A model generated the notes under the pieces. That model was not told the origin of the DNA. It saw only the letters and a program-made list of their open reading frames with translations, and did no database searches. 64,000 nucleotides of DNA from Lachnospiraceae bacterium MD308 (GTDB lineage Bacteria; Bacillota; Clostridia; Lachnospirales; Lachnospiraceae). The position numbers were made by a program, and so were the translations under genes. The stretch covers positions 1,981,534-2,045,533 of the forward strand of contig KE159795.1 in the NCBI GenBank assembly GCA_000403475.2. Reading direction: 5' to 3'. This document shows, piece after piece, positions 8,165 to 16,624 of this stretch (position 1 is its first letter; every line of letters begins with the position of its first letter).

Positions 8165-9310
8165 CTATACACTTTTCAATTTGTTTTCCAACTCTGCAAT
8201 CCGGGCAAGGGCGTCCTGATAGCCCTGCTTGGTTTGCGTAAGCTCCTGGTTCGCTTGCGTAAGCTCCTGCGTAGTCTGCTCTAGCTCCTGGTTCGCTTGC
8301 GTAAGCTCCTGGTTCGCCTGCGTAAGCTCCTGCGTAGTCTGCTCTAGCTCCTGGTTCGCCTGCGTAAGCTCCTTCCTTTTCTCCTCTACTTCCTGTTTCT
8401 TCTGATTCAGCTCCTCCTGCATCTCATCAATCATCAATTGTACCGTGTTCCGGTCCAATTCCCGCAGTTCTTTTGAAAACATATCCATCACCCCTTCAAC
8501 ATTCTGGCAGATGTCATAAATCTGCCCATACATGGCTTTAAAATCCGGATACTTCTCTATGATGGAAATGACTGCATCCGGCCCGTCCATACACAGAAAA
8601 GAAAGCCATGCCTCCAGCCTGTTCTCTATCCTGTTGTTTTTATTCTGCTGGATTCTCCGGAAGATGTCAAGAGAAATAAATATATATTTCTGAAGAAGTT
8701 CTATCTCAATCCCGGTATTGGATCTCTGTTCAAAATAGTGAAGGTATGTGTCAGGAAACTGATGAAATGCCGACGGGCTCTGTTCGAATAATACGATTGT
8801 AAATACTTGTTTGATATCTTTGTAAACAAACTTTTTCTTCCGCTTGCTGCGGACTCTCTTATATTGCCTGAGCAGCAGGTCAGCAGAGTAGCATGCGCTC
8901 CGCTCCCCCGGGAATTTATACCCAATCTTCTGAATCTCAAGATTGGCGATGCTGCCGTCCTTTAGCTGTACCACGATGTCCATAATGACTAATGACATCT
9001 CATCCGCAATCCTCGTGCTGTCATTAGGCAGCACCTCAACGACACGCACCTTCTGCTTAAGGAGCAGCGACAAAAGCTCGTCCACCCGCTCCGGGTTATA
9101 CTCCGGGTTCAAGACCTCCTTACTGATAAAATCATACATGGTCTTCACGCCCCTGACCCCAGTGCAAAAATCAAGAAATTCCTGCCTTTGCTCCTCTGTC
9201 CAGTGATAAAACATCCTTTTCAGTCGTTCACTGTCCTCAATAATTGCCATAATCTCTCCCCTTGTCCGTATCATAGGGAAATGCATCTGCAGCTTGTTCT
9301 TCATAAACAC
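8165..9310 (-). CDS. Rpn family PD-(D/E)XK recombination-promoting nuclease/putative transposase
   Basis: Translation from GTG 9310 (or ATG 9304) gives about 380 aa. The N-terminal FPMIRTRGE and DFCTGVRGVKTMYDFISKE are typical of the clostridial transposase_31/Rpn family. The nuclease core shows D at EVLNPEYNPERVDELL and the IANLEIQKIG strand (acid-x-Gln variant of the PD-(D/E)XK site). From about residue 300 the tail is a coiled coil of exact heptads (ELTQANQ, ELEQTTQ), encoded by a near-perfect 63-nt repeat. Such proteins are RpnA-like DNases with variable C-termini. An ATG at 9250 with a good Shine-Dalgarno is an alternative shorter start. Confidence 0.85.
   Translation of the reverse strand: MFMKNKLQMHFPMIRTRGEIMAIIEDSERLKRMFYHWTEEQRQEFLDFCTGVRGVKTMYDFISKEVLNPEYNPERVDELLSLLLKQKVRVVEVLPNDSTRIADEMSLVIMDIVVQLKDGSIANLEIQKIGYKFPGERSACYSADLLLRQYKRVRSKRKKKFVYKDIKQVFTIVLFEQSPSAFHQFPDTYLHYFEQRSNTGIEIELLQKYIFISLDIFRRIQQNKNNRIENRLEAWLSFLCMDGPDAVISIIEKYPDFKAMYGQIYDICQNVEGVMDMFSKELRELDRNTVQLMIDEMQEELNQKKQEVEEKRKELTQANQELEQTTQELTQANQELTQANQELEQTTQELTQANQELTQTKQGYQDALARIAELENKLKSV
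8232..8371 (-). repeat. 63-nt in-frame tandem repeat coding coiled-coil heptads
   Basis: Copies at 8253-8315 and 8316-8372 are almost identical, preceded by a partial copy. Each encodes three heptads (ELTQANQ ELEQTTQ ELTQANQ). Because the unit is a multiple of 21 nt, copy-number changes preserve frame and heptad phase. Confidence 0.85.
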
Positions 9311-9528
9311 AAAACTCCTCTCTGTAAGATTGTAATAAATTAATGGAATCAGGCATTGGAAATCTCTAAAAATCAGAAATGATAGAAAGGCATCCGCTTG
9401 CGGATATCTGCCGGAAGAAAATTTAGAAATATAATGCTCTGGACTTTAGTGTAACACATATCAGACGGCCGCGCCACATTATATTTCTTAAAATTTCTCT
9501 AAGAATCTTAGCCCTACGCAAACAATTC

Positions 9529-9550
9529 TACCCTCAGTGAACAAAGGGTA
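9529..9550. promoter_or_regulatory. Inverted-repeat site shared with 19296-19314
   Basis: TACCCT and AGGGTA arms enclose a 10-nt loop. On the plus strand it runs into TATGAT/TACAAT (-10-like) ahead of capA. On the minus strand it runs into TAGAAT, pointing at the Rpn gene. 18 of 19 bases recur at 19296-19314 directly before a TATAAT box. Confidence 0.5.
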
Positions 9551-9590
9551 TGATACAATAATGAAAAATAACTTTACACAGGAGGTTCCC

Positions 9591-11006
9591 ATGAACGCAC
9601 ACTCAGCCAAAAAGACTTTTTTATCCCTGCTGCTCATCCTTTCGCTCTGTCTGGACATTGCCATGACCGCACATGCCGGCGAATACCCGGCGCAAAGCAG
9701 CGCCGACCTGGAAAGCCCTGGAAATTTTTCATCTGCAAGCGATACATCCCCAGGCGATATGGACGAAAACGATTCTTCTGACGAGACGGCTCCCGACGGC
9801 AGCTCTTCCGATAAGGATAACGCCAATACAGATTCCGCAGGCGATGGCTCTTCCGGCGGCAATACTGCCCCCGATAATGATTCTTCCGCAGACACCTCCT
9901 CCGGCGATGATTCCTCCGAAGAAAGCTTTGCGGAGGAAAATACCCTTGCAGAAGACGCGCCCTCTGCCAAACTCCCTGCCGACGAGACAGATTGCAAGGC
10001 GGACGGTGAAATGGACAGCCTGTCTGCCGGCGGGGCAGCGCCGGAAACGGAGCTGACCCCCTCCGCAGCCGAAAGCGAAACCACCTTCATCACTCTCAGC
10101 GCAGCAGGAGACTGCACCCTTGGCATAGACTCCAGATACAGCCATAACTTCAACAAATATTACAAGAAAAAGGGCGACCGTTACTTCCTGAAAAAAGTAA
10201 GTCCAATCTTTTCACAGGACGACATCACTATCGTCAATTTCGAGGGAACGCTTACGTCCAATAAAAAACGGGCCAGAAAGACATTTACCTTCAAAGGCCC
10301 GAAAAAATACGTATCCATACTGAAAAAAGGATCTGTGGAAGTAGTGAACCTTGCCAACAACCACTCAAAAGACTACGGCAAGTCTTCCCTTACCGACACA
10401 CAGAGCACCCTGAGGAAAAATAACATCGGCTACTGCCGCAGTACTGTTATCAGCTACCAGACAGTAAACGATGTCAAGATGGCATTCTTAGGGTTCAACG
10501 CATTGGAGAGAATCACAAAAAGCCAGATAAGATCAGGAATTGTACAGGCAAAGAAAAATAAAGCAAAAATTATTGTCGTAAGCTTTCACTGGGGCGTCGA
10601 GCGCAAATACTACCCCAACACAAAGCAGAAATCCCTCGGGCACTACGCCATCGACTGCGGAGCCTCGCTGGTACTCGGCCATCATCCCCATGTACTTCAG
10701 GGCATCGAAAAATACAACGGGCGCTACATCGTATACAGCCTCGGCAACTTTTGTTTTGGCGGCAACAGCAATCCGAAAGACAAAGACACGATGATCTTTC
10801 AGCAGAAATTTTCCATAAAAGGCGGAAAACTCCAACCAGAAAACAATGCGAAAATCATCCCCTGCTCCCTCTCGTCCCACAAAAAGACCAACGACTTCCA
10901 GCCCCGCATTTTGTCTGGGAGCGAGAAAAAACAGCTCATCAAAAAGATGAACAAACTGAGCAGGAAACTGAAAGTTTCCATAAGCTCAAGCGGGAAACTA
11001 AATTAA
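9591..11006 (+). CDS. CapA family (PGA_cap) secreted metallophosphatase-like protein
   Basis: Start ATG 9591 is favoured by AGGAGG 5 nt upstream; it gives 471 aa with a signal peptide (Lys7-8, hydrophobic 10-25, cleavage after AHA at 29). Residues about 35-165 are a low-complexity Ser/Asp/Glu/Ala linker. The CapA domain follows: DCTLGID, NFEGTLTS, NLANNHSKDYG, SFHWGVE and GHHPHVLQGIE with YSLGNFCFGG, the His/Asn/Asp set of the family. Members are linked to poly-gamma-glutamate capsule or other surface polymer handling; no capB/C genes are nearby, so the role here is open. It is likely surface-exposed. Confidence 0.88.
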   Translation: MNAHSAKKTFLSLLLILSLCLDIAMTAHAGEYPAQSSADLESPGNFSSASDTSPGDMDENDSSDETAPDGSSSDKDNANTDSAGDGSSGGNTAPDNDSSADTSSGDDSSEESFAEENTLAEDAPSAKLPADETDCKADGEMDSLSAGGAAPETELTPSAAESETTFITLSAAGDCTLGIDSRYSHNFNKYYKKKGDRYFLKKVSPIFSQDDITIVNFEGTLTSNKKRARKTFTFKGPKKYVSILKKGSVEVVNLANNHSKDYGKSSLTDTQSTLRKNNIGYCRSTVISYQTVNDVKMAFLGFNALERITKSQIRSGIVQAKKNKAKIIVVSFHWGVERKYYPNTKQKSLGHYAIDCGASLVLGHHPHVLQGIEKYNGRYIVYSLGNFCFGGNSNPKDKDTMIFQQKFSIKGGKLQPENNAKIIPCSLSSHKKTNDFQPRILSGSEKKQLIKKMNKLSRKLKVSISSSGKLN

Positions 11007-11010
11007 CAGA

Positions 11011-12222
11011 TCACACATCGAACTCCCTCACCCCATACACCCTGCGGTACTGGTTCGGCGTCATCCCCATACATTCCTTAAACTGCTTTCCCATGTGGCT
11101 CTGGGAGGAATACCCCAGATAAGTCGCAATCTCACTGCAGGAATACCGAGAATAAATAAGCAGATTCTTCACCAGATTCATCTTCTCCCTGCGGATAAAA
11201 TCCGTCAGGGAGATTTTTTCGCACTGATGAAACAGCTCCGAGAGATAATTCGCATTGAGCCCCAGCTCATCCGCAATATCCTGCACGCAAATTTTATCAT
11301 GCAGATGAGAAAAGATATAGTCCTTACACCGGTTGATATGCGGATTTTTATCCTTTCCGTCCATCCCCGCCTTCTGTTCATTCAAATCCTTCACCATCTG
11401 GGCGTACTGAAACTCTGCCGAACGAAAAATGTGAAAAAGCGTAGGAATATCGCTGCATTCCTCCAACTTCTGTATAGTAGAATCACTGAGCGTATAGGCA
11501 ATCTCGTAAGGCAGCCCGCCCCGGATCGCCGCGCGGCTCGCAAGAGTGACGACGACAATTCCAAGATTCCTCGTGTGGCGGATCGGATTTTTCGCTAACG
11601 TTCCATACTCCCCAAGATAGTCTTCCTTAATCGCCGTCTTAAGCTGTTCCAAATCCCCCTGCTCAATGCTGGCACATTCCCGGAATTCCTGGTCATAAGG
11701 GTTATGCCGCCTGCCATGCTCCCTGTTTTCAAATACAAGCTCAGAAAAATGCGCCCTGAGCTCATCGTCCGTCTCCTGCCTGATGCAATTTGCCGTCAGC
11801 AGCCCGCTCTCATCCAGCAGCTCCTCCCGGCAAATGTTAAACGCCAGCAGCACATCAGCCGCCAGCTCCTTAAATCCGCATGCCGGAACCGTCTCAAGCC
11901 ACGCCTCATCCACCTTCTGCACCTCTGTCTTCCAGCGCAGATACACCTCCTCCGAAAACCGCGCCGGCCCAATGATAAACTGGTACTTTTCACCAGGCAC
12001 AAGGACGTACAAAAACCGGCCGTTAAAGGACATGATCACTGGGCATTCAAAAGATATATCTTTCCGGGAAGTAAAAAAATCCTTCAGCTCATCCGCAGTA
12101 AAGCAATCCTGAAACCCCATCCGCCCGCAAAAGCTGTCTATGTAAATAAATTCCGCCGTATACCTTCTGACAACCGTATGCAGGCGGTAGGAAATATGTT
12201 TCATCAGATATTCGTAATTCAT
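11011..12222 (-). CDS. AraC family transcriptional regulator
   Basis: 403 aa. The N-terminal 280 residues form a ligand-sensing region with no clear named domain. The C-terminal double helix-turn-helix is clear: ICVQDIADELGLNANYLSEL and CSEIATYLGYSSQSHMGKQF, ending in GMTPNQYRR. It is transcribed divergently from the GH5 gene with 159 nt between, where a TATACT box (12323-12328) lacks a good -35, as expected for an activator-dependent promoter. It probably controls the GH5-symporter-GH43 genes (inference). The stop is 4 nt from the convergent capA stop. Confidence 0.92.
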   Translation of the reverse strand: MNYEYLMKHISYRLHTVVRRYTAEFIYIDSFCGRMGFQDCFTADELKDFFTSRKDISFECPVIMSFNGRFLYVLVPGEKYQFIIGPARFSEEVYLRWKTEVQKVDEAWLETVPACGFKELAADVLLAFNICREELLDESGLLTANCIRQETDDELRAHFSELVFENREHGRRHNPYDQEFRECASIEQGDLEQLKTAIKEDYLGEYGTLAKNPIRHTRNLGIVVVTLASRAAIRGGLPYEIAYTLSDSTIQKLEECSDIPTLFHIFRSAEFQYAQMVKDLNEQKAGMDGKDKNPHINRCKDYIFSHLHDKICVQDIADELGLNANYLSELFHQCEKISLTDFIRREKMNLVKNLLIYSRYSCSEIATYLGYSSQSHMGKQFKECMGMTPNQYRRVYGVREFDV

Positions 12223-12381
12223 CCTCCTTTACCCCCTCTCCTTTTCCTACAGTATATCACATTTACCTGAGAAACATAACAATAACCCGTGAGAAATGAT
12301 ATAGAAAGGCGGCCCGCTCTTTTATACTGAACTTACAAAACAGACAGAACGGCAGCGGCTAAAAGAAAGGAAGAAAAGAAA

Positions 12382-13551
12382 ATGCATGTAAAAGGCGTAA
12401 ACTTAGGTAACTGGCTGGTGTTAGAAAAATGGATGTCCCCGGCATTATTCGACGGGACAACAGCGGAGGATGAATATTACCTCCCGACACAGCTTTCAAA
12501 AGAAGTGTACGAGGCACGTATCAAAATCCACCGGGCAGAATACATCACAGAAGGCGACTTCGTCAGAATCAGGGCCATGGGCATGGAGGCAGTACGCATC
12601 CCGGTTCCCTACTTTATCTTCGGAGACCGCCCTCCCTTTATCGGATGCATCGCGGAATTAGACAAAGCTTTTAACTGGGCGGAAAAATACGGCCTACAGA
12701 TTCTCATCGACCTGCACACGGCCCCGGACAGCCAGAACGGCTTTGACAACGGAGGCATCAGTGGCGTATGCAAATGGTCAAAGCAGCCGGAGGAGGTAGA
12801 ATTCGTACTCCATGTGCTGGAACGGCTGGCAGAAAGATACGGCGCCAGAAAAGGGCTTTGGGGAATCGAAGTCATCAACGAGCCAATTCTTGACAATATG
12901 TGGGAAATGATGAACGTACCGGAAAGATATCCTGCAGCCGACCCGAAAAAAGCCGAAGGGAGCGGCCCGAATACGATGGAATTCATCCGTCAGTTTTATC
13001 TTAATGCCTACGACAGAATCCGGAAATATCTGCCTGAAGAAAAATACATCGTCATCCACGACGCATTTAATCTCAGCTCATGGAAAGACTTCATGCCGGA
13101 AGAAAAATACAAAAACGTAGTGCTTGACACCCACCAATACCTGATGTTCGCAGAGATGGACGGCTGCGGGCAGACCGTCGAAGAATATGTAAGCTACATA
13201 AAAAAACAATACGAAGACGAAATCCGCAAGATGCAGGAATATTTCCCCGTAATATGCGGCGAGTGGTGCCTGTTCAACTCCTTTGCCGCAGGGTGCGATA
13301 CAAAAGGCGGGCAGAGCGTCCTTAACGGCCAGGAAGGCATGTCGGTGGAAAGCCTAAACGCAGAGCAGAAAAAAGAAATCTACCAGGCCGTTGCAAAAGC
13401 CCAGTTAGCGGCATGGAACGCAGGGAGCGGCTATTTTTACTGGAGCTATAAGCTCCTCACCGACACAGTGAACACCCCCGGATGGGTGGGATGGGACAGC
13501 TGGGATTTCGGAAGGTGCGTAGACTTCGGATGGTTTCCGGAAAACAATTAA
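12382..13551 (+). CDS. Glycoside hydrolase family 5
   Basis: 389 aa, no signal peptide, so cytoplasmic. The (beta/alpha)8 GH5 fold is marked by GVNLGNWLVLEKW at the start, EAVRIPVPY, acid/base Glu167 in VINEP, HQY at 251-253 and nucleophile Glu294 in ICGEWC. The N-terminal sequence resembles exo-beta-1,3-glucanases and related exo-glycosidases. It probably hydrolyses short imported oligosaccharides delivered by the GPH symporter encoded downstream. Shine-Dalgarno AAGGAAG precedes the ATG. An IS110 element separates it from the rest of the operon. Confidence 0.88.
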   Translation: MHVKGVNLGNWLVLEKWMSPALFDGTTAEDEYYLPTQLSKEVYEARIKIHRAEYITEGDFVRIRAMGMEAVRIPVPYFIFGDRPPFIGCIAELDKAFNWAEKYGLQILIDLHTAPDSQNGFDNGGISGVCKWSKQPEEVEFVLHVLERLAERYGARKGLWGIEVINEPILDNMWEMMNVPERYPAADPKKAEGSGPNTMEFIRQFYLNAYDRIRKYLPEEKYIVIHDAFNLSSWKDFMPEEKYKNVVLDTHQYLMFAEMDGCGQTVEEYVSYIKKQYEDEIRKMQEYFPVICGEWCLFNSFAAGCDTKGGQSVLNGQEGMSVESLNAEQKKEIYQAVAKAQLAAWNAGSGYFYWSYKLLTDTVNTPGWVGWDSWDFGRCVDFGWFPENN

Positions 13552-13665
13552 AGGAGAAAAGAAGATTGAAAATGAGAAGTAGAGGGTATCCATTACCTGA
13601 ATCACACAACAAATAAGCCATCTTTCGGTGGCCGCTTTAAAAATTGAATATTAAGAATGTTAAGG

Positions 13666-14934
13666 TTATGCAGTTGCTGACTTGACTTTATAACCTTGAT
13701 TCCTTGCTATAATGATTGCCTGCTCAACCGTGATTTCACGGTCTGCCGGAGGCAGGTCGGATTTTCGATAAAGTTCTGCGTTATAGTTTTCTCCGTTCTT
13801 CAACATGTGGTATAATGCAGTCAGAAGCATTCTTGCTATGGCAATGATTGCTTTCTTGTGGCCGCGGCGTTTCTTGATACGGAGGTAGCGGTTGCGAATT
13901 TCAGGATGCTTTTTGCTTTTGACAACAGCGTTCGCGCACTGTACCAGAAGCGGCTTAATGTAGCATCCGGCTTTGGAGACCCGGACAGATTTTTTCTTCC
14001 CTGCGCTTTCATTGTTGGTCGGCGTAAGACCGGCCCATGAGCATAAGTGTTTCGCCGAAGGAAAAGCCTCCATATTGGTACCGATTTCGGAAATGATTCC
14101 GATGGCGGTGAAATCACTGCTGATACCAGGAGCGGTTTGGAGAATGGCAAGTTCCTGCTGATAGGGAGCGGCGAGCGCATGAATGAGTTCTTCAAGCTCT
14201 GCTTTCCGGGATTCAAGGTCTTCATAGTGAGCTTTGATTACTTTCAGTTTACCAGCCTGTTCCGGTGTGATATAGCCGTCAATGGCATCACGGAGTTCAG
14301 GGAGTTTCTTTTTCAAACTTTTGTAAACGAGAGGTTCAAGGTCAAAGGAAGTATCTGCGGGATTTTCCAAAAGTTTATCCAGTATCGCCTGGGCAGATTT
14401 GCCGAAGGTGTCCGAAACAACGTTTCCCAACTGGATATTGGAAACCGTGAGACAGTTCTGCAAGCGGTTCTTTTCACTTGATTTAAAGCAGGTCAGTTTG
14501 AAACGGTAGCGCATAAGGTCGCGAAGCTGGCGGATGTCAGCGGGCGGCATAAAGCTTCCGGCAACAAGATCATGCTTGAACAGGTCAGCAATCCATTTGG
14601 CATCTTTCTTGTCAGTCTTTTTTCCACGGATAGCCTTAACATATTTCGGATGGGCAAGGACAATCGTACAATCATTTTCCAAGATGTTGTAAACAGGGAT
14701 CCAGTATTTACCAGTGGATTCCATACAGACATCCTTGCAGTTTCTTTGGAGAAGCCATTGTAACAAATCCTTCAGACCTTTCGTGTAGGTCGAAAAACGG
14801 TGGCTCTCATAAGTGGTGACGCCTTTCTGATTGGTAGAGGCGATACAGGCCACTACAAAAGTCTTGTGGACATCAATGCCACAGCAGATTTTGTACACGA
14901 TTTTTAAAGCCATAGGGACTCCTTTCAGAACCAT
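13666..14934 (-). CDS. IS110 family transposase
   Basis: 422 aa (an internal ATG near codon 8 is also possible). The N-terminal DEDD/RuvC-like domain shows CGIDVHKTFVVACI with the first catalytic Asp, CMESTGKYWIPV and HPKYVKAIRGKKTDKKDAKW. The C-terminal Transposase_20 domain shows LQTAPGISSDFTAIGIISEI and LCSWAGLTPTNNESAGK with the conserved Ser region. Full length for the family and uninterrupted, so probably active. Confidence 0.95.
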   Translation of the reverse strand: MVLKGVPMALKIVYKICCGIDVHKTFVVACIASTNQKGVTTYESHRFSTYTKGLKDLLQWLLQRNCKDVCMESTGKYWIPVYNILENDCTIVLAHPKYVKAIRGKKTDKKDAKWIADLFKHDLVAGSFMPPADIRQLRDLMRYRFKLTCFKSSEKNRLQNCLTVSNIQLGNVVSDTFGKSAQAILDKLLENPADTSFDLEPLVYKSLKKKLPELRDAIDGYITPEQAGKLKVIKAHYEDLESRKAELEELIHALAAPYQQELAILQTAPGISSDFTAIGIISEIGTNMEAFPSAKHLCSWAGLTPTNNESAGKKKSVRVSKAGCYIKPLLVQCANAVVKSKKHPEIRNRYLRIKKRRGHKKAIIAIARMLLTALYHMLKNGENYNAELYRKSDLPPADREITVEQAIIIARNQGYKVKSATA

Positions 14935-15110
14935 AGGGGTTCGACAAAGATTATAGGGGGAAACGGCATTGACTGGCTGTCTAAGCCATAAACGAAGTTG
15001 TTTAAACAGAGATAAGATTTCGTGCTCAGAGTCACACTTATTTGTGCCTGAAAAGACAGCCTACACATATAAAAATACGGTCATCCGGCAGGCCGGACAG
15101 CCCACTCACC
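14935..15110 (-). ncRNA. Candidate IS110 bridge RNA region
   Basis: IS110-group elements express a bridge RNA from the non-coding end upstream of the transposase; this is that region. It contains short self-complementary stretches (for example CCGGC/GCCGG at 15083-15094). The placement is by family knowledge and position only; I did not fold it or identify guide loops. Confidence 0.3.
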
Positions 15111-15168
15111 TCCCCGTGATTTGTAGTATACCGAGTTCCCTATAAGAAGAATTATAAAGAAAAAAATA

Positions 15169-15210
15169 CGCTCAGGCAAACCATTTTCATTGCGTTTTGT
15201 GCCTTGAGCG
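15169..15210. promoter_or_regulatory. Hairpin in the symporter leader
   Basis: CGCTCAGGCAAA (15169-15180) pairs with TTTTGTGCCTTGAGCG (15195-15210). On the minus strand it is followed by a seven-T run, so it could stop transcription coming toward the IS110. On the plus strand it ends just before the GCGAAAGGA Shine-Dalgarno of the symporter. Confidence 0.45.
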
Positions 15211-15221
15211 AAGCGAAAGGA

Positions 15222-16613
15222 ATGGATATAAAAATGAAAAAAGATATGAGTTCTAATGCAAAATTATCGTTTCTTGAGCGTTTTGGATACGGCGTGGGAG
15301 ATTACGCGGCAAACCTTGTGTACTCCGCAATCAGCGCATTTTTATTAGTGTATTATACAAACGTAATCGGGGCAAGCGCAGCAGCCGCGGCATCTGTCAT
15401 CGCCGTCTCAAAAATCTTCGACGGCGTATCAGACCTGATCATGGGCTATATCGTAGACCACACCGACACAAAATACGGGAAAGCCCGCCCGTGGATTGCA
15501 AGGCTCTGCGTTCCGCTAGCAGTATGTACGATACTGATGTTCAGCGTGCCTTCGTCATTTGTCGGCAAAGCGCAGATTGCCTACATGTTCCTCACCTACA
15601 ACCTGGTATCGACCATTTTTTACACCGGAGTAAACGTGCCTTACGCCACGCTCCAGGGACTTATAACCACCAATCAGTACGAGCGGGGACTTCTCGGAAA
15701 CTTCCGAAACCTCCTTTCCACGGCCGGAACCATGACCATCAACACCGTCGTTCTGAAAATGACCGGATTCTTCGGCGGAGGAGATGCATATACACAGAAA
15801 GGCTGGACAATCACCGTCGCAATCCTGATGGTCGTATTCGTCGCATTGAACATGTTTACCTTCTTTACCTGCTCCGAGCGGGTAACCGCGAAAGAGAGCG
15901 GCGCAGCGAAAGAGACCGTCTCCTTCGCAAAAGGATTAAAAGCCCTGCTGAACAATAAATACTGGATTCTGATGTCTTTAAACCTGTTTTCCATGTTCTT
16001 CATGATGTCAAGCTTTTTCGGCTCGGCGCTGTACTTTACGAAATACAATATGGGCAATGAAAACCAGTACGCCATGGTTGCAAACCTCCTGTCCGGCGCC
16101 CAGATCGTAACGCTGTTCATCACGCCGTTTATCATGAAAAAAGTAAGCAAGCGCAACCTCAATATGGCAGGTATGGCAATCGTGGCAGCCGGCCTTGTCC
16201 TGTCAGGTTTCAACACCAACTATAATTTTATCTGCGCCACCTCCGTAATCAAGGGAATCGGCCTTGGATGCGCCGGAGCCACCATGTTCGGATGCCTCCA
16301 GGACGCCATTACATACGGCGAGTGGAACGCCGGATTCAGCGTGGCAGGCATGGGAAACGCAGCCTCCTCCTTCTGCTTTAAGATAGGCTCCGGACTTGGA
16401 ACGGCAGCGCTCGGATGGGTGCTTGCAGTAGGGGCTTTCGACGCTGCAAAAGAGGTGCAGGGAGCAGCCGCGCTGACTGCCATCACTACATCCTTTGCCT
16501 GGATTCCTGCCGTCACTTCCGCACTCTGCGTCGTATGCATGATTTTCTTCGACCTCGACAAACATTATGACAAAGTTGTAAAAGACCTTGCAGAAGGAAA
16601 ATACAGGAAATAA
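15222..16613 (+). CDS. GPH family (glycoside-pentoside-hexuronide) sugar:cation symporter
   Basis: About 460 aa with 12 hydrophobic segments. GYGVGDYAANLVYS, DGVSDLIMGYIVDHTDTKYGKARPWI and the later YGEWNAGFS are characteristic of MelB/XynP-like MFS carriers. Start choice is uncertain: ATG 15222 touches AAAGGA, ATG 15234 lies 12 nt from it, and a TTG at 15204 has no ribosome site. It lies 11 nt upstream of GH43 and downstream of GH5, so it probably imports the oligosaccharides both enzymes cleave. Confidence 0.92.
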   Translation: MDIKMKKDMSSNAKLSFLERFGYGVGDYAANLVYSAISAFLLVYYTNVIGASAAAAASVIAVSKIFDGVSDLIMGYIVDHTDTKYGKARPWIARLCVPLAVCTILMFSVPSSFVGKAQIAYMFLTYNLVSTIFYTGVNVPYATLQGLITTNQYERGLLGNFRNLLSTAGTMTINTVVLKMTGFFGGGDAYTQKGWTITVAILMVVFVALNMFTFFTCSERVTAKESGAAKETVSFAKGLKALLNNKYWILMSLNLFSMFFMMSSFFGSALYFTKYNMGNENQYAMVANLLSGAQIVTLFITPFIMKKVSKRNLNMAGMAIVAAGLVLSGFNTNYNFICATSVIKGIGLGCAGATMFGCLQDAITYGEWNAGFSVAGMGNAASSFCFKIGSGLGTAALGWVLAVGAFDAAKEVQGAAALTAITTSFAWIPAVTSALCVVCMIFFDLDKHYDKVVKDLAEGKYRK

Positions 16614-16624
16614 AGGAGCAGCAA

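Larger units (their letters stand above)
13600..15110 (-). mobile_element. IS110-family insertion sequence (ends approximate)
   Basis: A single transposase gene with about 180 nt of non-coding DNA upstream of it and about 60 nt downstream, lodged between GH5 and its downstream symporter gene. IS110 elements lack terminal inverted repeats, so the ends cannot be fixed without an empty-site comparison. A GCCATC/GGTGGC hairpin at 13618-13633 lies near the transposase 3' side. Confidence 0.75.

Noticed and set aside
8232-8371. Evenly spaced repeats as a CRISPR array
   Set aside because: Units are directly joined, have no spacers and encode heptads in frame of the Rpn gene.
9488-10156. Long minus-strand open frame opposite capA
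   Set aside because: It mirrors the Ser/Asp-rich low-complexity part of CapA; no ribosome site or recognisable domain.
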